7,201 nucleotides of DNA from Candidatus Zixiibacteriota bacterium. GTDB lineage: Bacteria > Zixibacteria > MSB-5A5 > JAABVY01 > JAHJOQ01. The notes beneath the pieces were generated by a model. The model worked only from the letters and a program-made list of their open reading frames with translations, did no database searches and was not told where the DNA came from. The position numbers and the translations under genes are program-made. This document shows positions 6,628 to 7,201 of the stretch, one piece after another (the first letter of the stretch is position 1; each line of letters starts with the position of its first letter). The DNA is taken from the NCBI GenBank assembly GCA_030631455.1, contig DAOVLC010000068.1:1-7201 (forward strand), in the 5' to 3' direction.

Positions 6628-7020
6628 CTATCTCTTCGAGAATTGGAATCTCTTGCGAGCCTTCGGCTGACCGTACTTCTTGCGTTCGACAACACGGGCG
6701 TCACGCACGAGAAATCCGGCTTCCTTGAGCGGCTTGCGCAGCATTCCGTCCATCTTACAGAGCGCTCGGGCGAGAGCCAGTCTGATTGCCCCAGCCTGCC
6801 CTGACTTGCCTCCGCCCATCACCTTACATTTGAAGCCGACCTTTCCGACCGTGCCGGTGACGTCCAGAGGCATGTTGATGTGGTTGACGAGAAGCTGTCT
6901 CTCAACATAAGTCTTCATCTCTTTCCCGTTTACCAAGCATGAAGGATTTCCGGGTGTGAGACGAAGACATGCCACGGCTGCCTTTCTGCGGCCTGTGGCA
7001 TAGTAAATCTGTTGCTGCAT
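6628..7020 (-). CDS. rpsI: 30S ribosomal protein S9
   Basis: Small-subunit head protein whose C-terminal tail reaches the P-site tRNA. The 130-aa length is typical. Features are the start MQQQIYYATGRRKAAVA, the family signature GGGKSGQAGAIRLALARAL (69-87), and the basic C-terminus RKKYGQPKARKRFQFSKR ending in the conserved SKR that contacts tRNA. The ATG at 7020 follows AAAGG (7031-7027) by 6 nt; that site sits partly inside a small hairpin. It lies 33 nt after rplM, the universal L13-S9 pair. The TAG stop is followed by six T residues on the minus strand. Complete and unremarkable. Confidence 0.98.
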   Translation of the reverse strand: MQQQIYYATGRRKAAVACLRLTPGNPSCLVNGKEMKTYVERQLLVNHINMPLDVTGTVGKVGFKCKVMGGGKSGQAGAIRLALARALCKMDGMLRKPLKEAGFLVRDARVVERKKYGQPKARKRFQFSKR

Positions 7021-7027
7021 CTACTGC

Positions 7028-7043
7028 CTTTCTATCGAGAAAG
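7028..7043 (-). promoter_or_regulatory. Small hairpin overlapping the rpsI ribosome-binding site
   Basis: In the rplM-rpsI gap the minus strand reads CTTTCT-CGAT-AGAAAG, a perfect 6-bp stem with a 4-nt loop (7043-7028). The 3' arm contains the AAAG part of the rpsI Shine-Dalgarno AAAGG. The stem could lower initiation at rpsI unless ribosomes finishing rplM open it. It is short and A-T-rich, so function is uncertain. Confidence 0.3.
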
Positions 7044-7053
7044 CTGTTGTTAT

Positions 7054-7201
7054 CTATCCGAGAGTAAGCGATTCCGGCTTCTGCGACTGGTGCGGATGGT
7101 CCGGCCCGCCATACACGAACAGCTTCTTCAGCATCTTCCTGCCGAGCCTGTTTTTCGGGAGCATTCCCCACACCGCCTTGTTGAACAGTCGATCGGGAGT
7201 C
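7054..7201 (-). CDS. rplM: 50S ribosomal protein L13 (C-terminal part only)
   Basis: The last 48 codons of L13, an early-assembly large-subunit protein, are present; the rest lies beyond the right edge. The visible peptide begins [20 protein letters not shown] and continues with [23 protein letters not shown]. It contains the L13 hallmark [13 protein letters not shown] and the conserved AGPDHPH-like motif. It ends in a TAG at 7056-7054, 33 nt before rpsI. It is the first visible gene of the operon; the promoter would be outside the window. Confidence 0.96.
   Translation of the reverse strand, partial: TPDRLFNKAVWGMLPKNRLGRKMLKKLFVYGGPDHPHQSQKPESLTLG

Noticed and set aside
6613..6641. Possible promoter before rpsB (TTCTCG, 17 nt, CATAAA)
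   Set aside because: Only three and four of six positions match the consensus boxes; too weak to annotate.
6612..6645. Possible terminator at the rpsI stop (TCTC-GAA-GAGA then TTTTTT)
   Set aside because: The stem is only 4 bp, A-T-rich and inside the coding end. rpsB follows in the same direction as part of a conserved cluster.
1..7201. tRNA, rRNA, CRISPR array, transposase or phage genes
   Set aside because: None was recognised: no tRNA-like cloverleaf with a T-arm motif, no regularly spaced repeats, and no transposase or phage protein in any frame.

Overview
The window is a dense bacterial chromosomal segment in which every supported gene lies on the minus strand, so transcription runs from high to low coordinates. 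It opens at the right edge with a long housekeeping operon in the order rplM (3' end only), rpsI, rpsB, tsf, pyrH, frr, uppS, cdsA. These genes encode two large/small-subunit ribosomal proteins at the 5' side, S2, elongation factor Ts, UMP kinase, ribosome recycling factor, undecaprenyl-diphosphate synthase and CDP-diglyceride synthase. Gaps are 33, 104, 17, 0, -4, 10 and 1 nt, which indicates one translationally coupled transcription unit. The two wider gaps carry RNA hairpins; the rpsB leader hairpin (6564-6596) is the more convincing.

Downstream of cdsA comes a 448-nt stretch without a convincing gene (1828-2275). Its right part (about 2017-2272) is full of inverted and direct repeats and looks like an intergenic repeat element or a structured RNA. 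Its left part holds a plausible promoter with a perfect TTGACA -35 box and a leader of roughly 130 nt for the next unit.

That unit is a two-gene cassette of archaeal character: a 348-aa HMG-CoA synthase with an intact Glu-Cys-His triad, followed after 12 nt by a thiolase that runs off the left edge after 256 residues. In archaea these two enzymes, with a small DUF35 zinc-ribbon/OB-fold protein, form a complex that makes HMG-CoA from acetyl-CoA for the mevalonate pathway. A DUF35 gene would be expected just beyond position 1. If the cassette supplies mevalonate, this window holds both an early source of isoprenoid precursors (thiolase/HMGS) and a consumer of them (UppS), although they are in separate transcription units.

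The housekeeping genes are clearly bacterial. The rplM-rpsI-rpsB-tsf linkage is familiar in the FCB group (Bacteroidetes and relatives). Together with roughly 50% G+C by eye and an archaeal-type HMGS/thiolase pair, it suggests an uncultivated FCB-type lineage such as Zixibacteria. That placement is an inference from gene order and general impression, not a measured one. No tRNA, rRNA, transposase or CRISPR array was seen. I see no wholly new multi-gene system; the best leads are the archaeal-type cassette, the palindrome-rich intergenic element and the rpsB leader.
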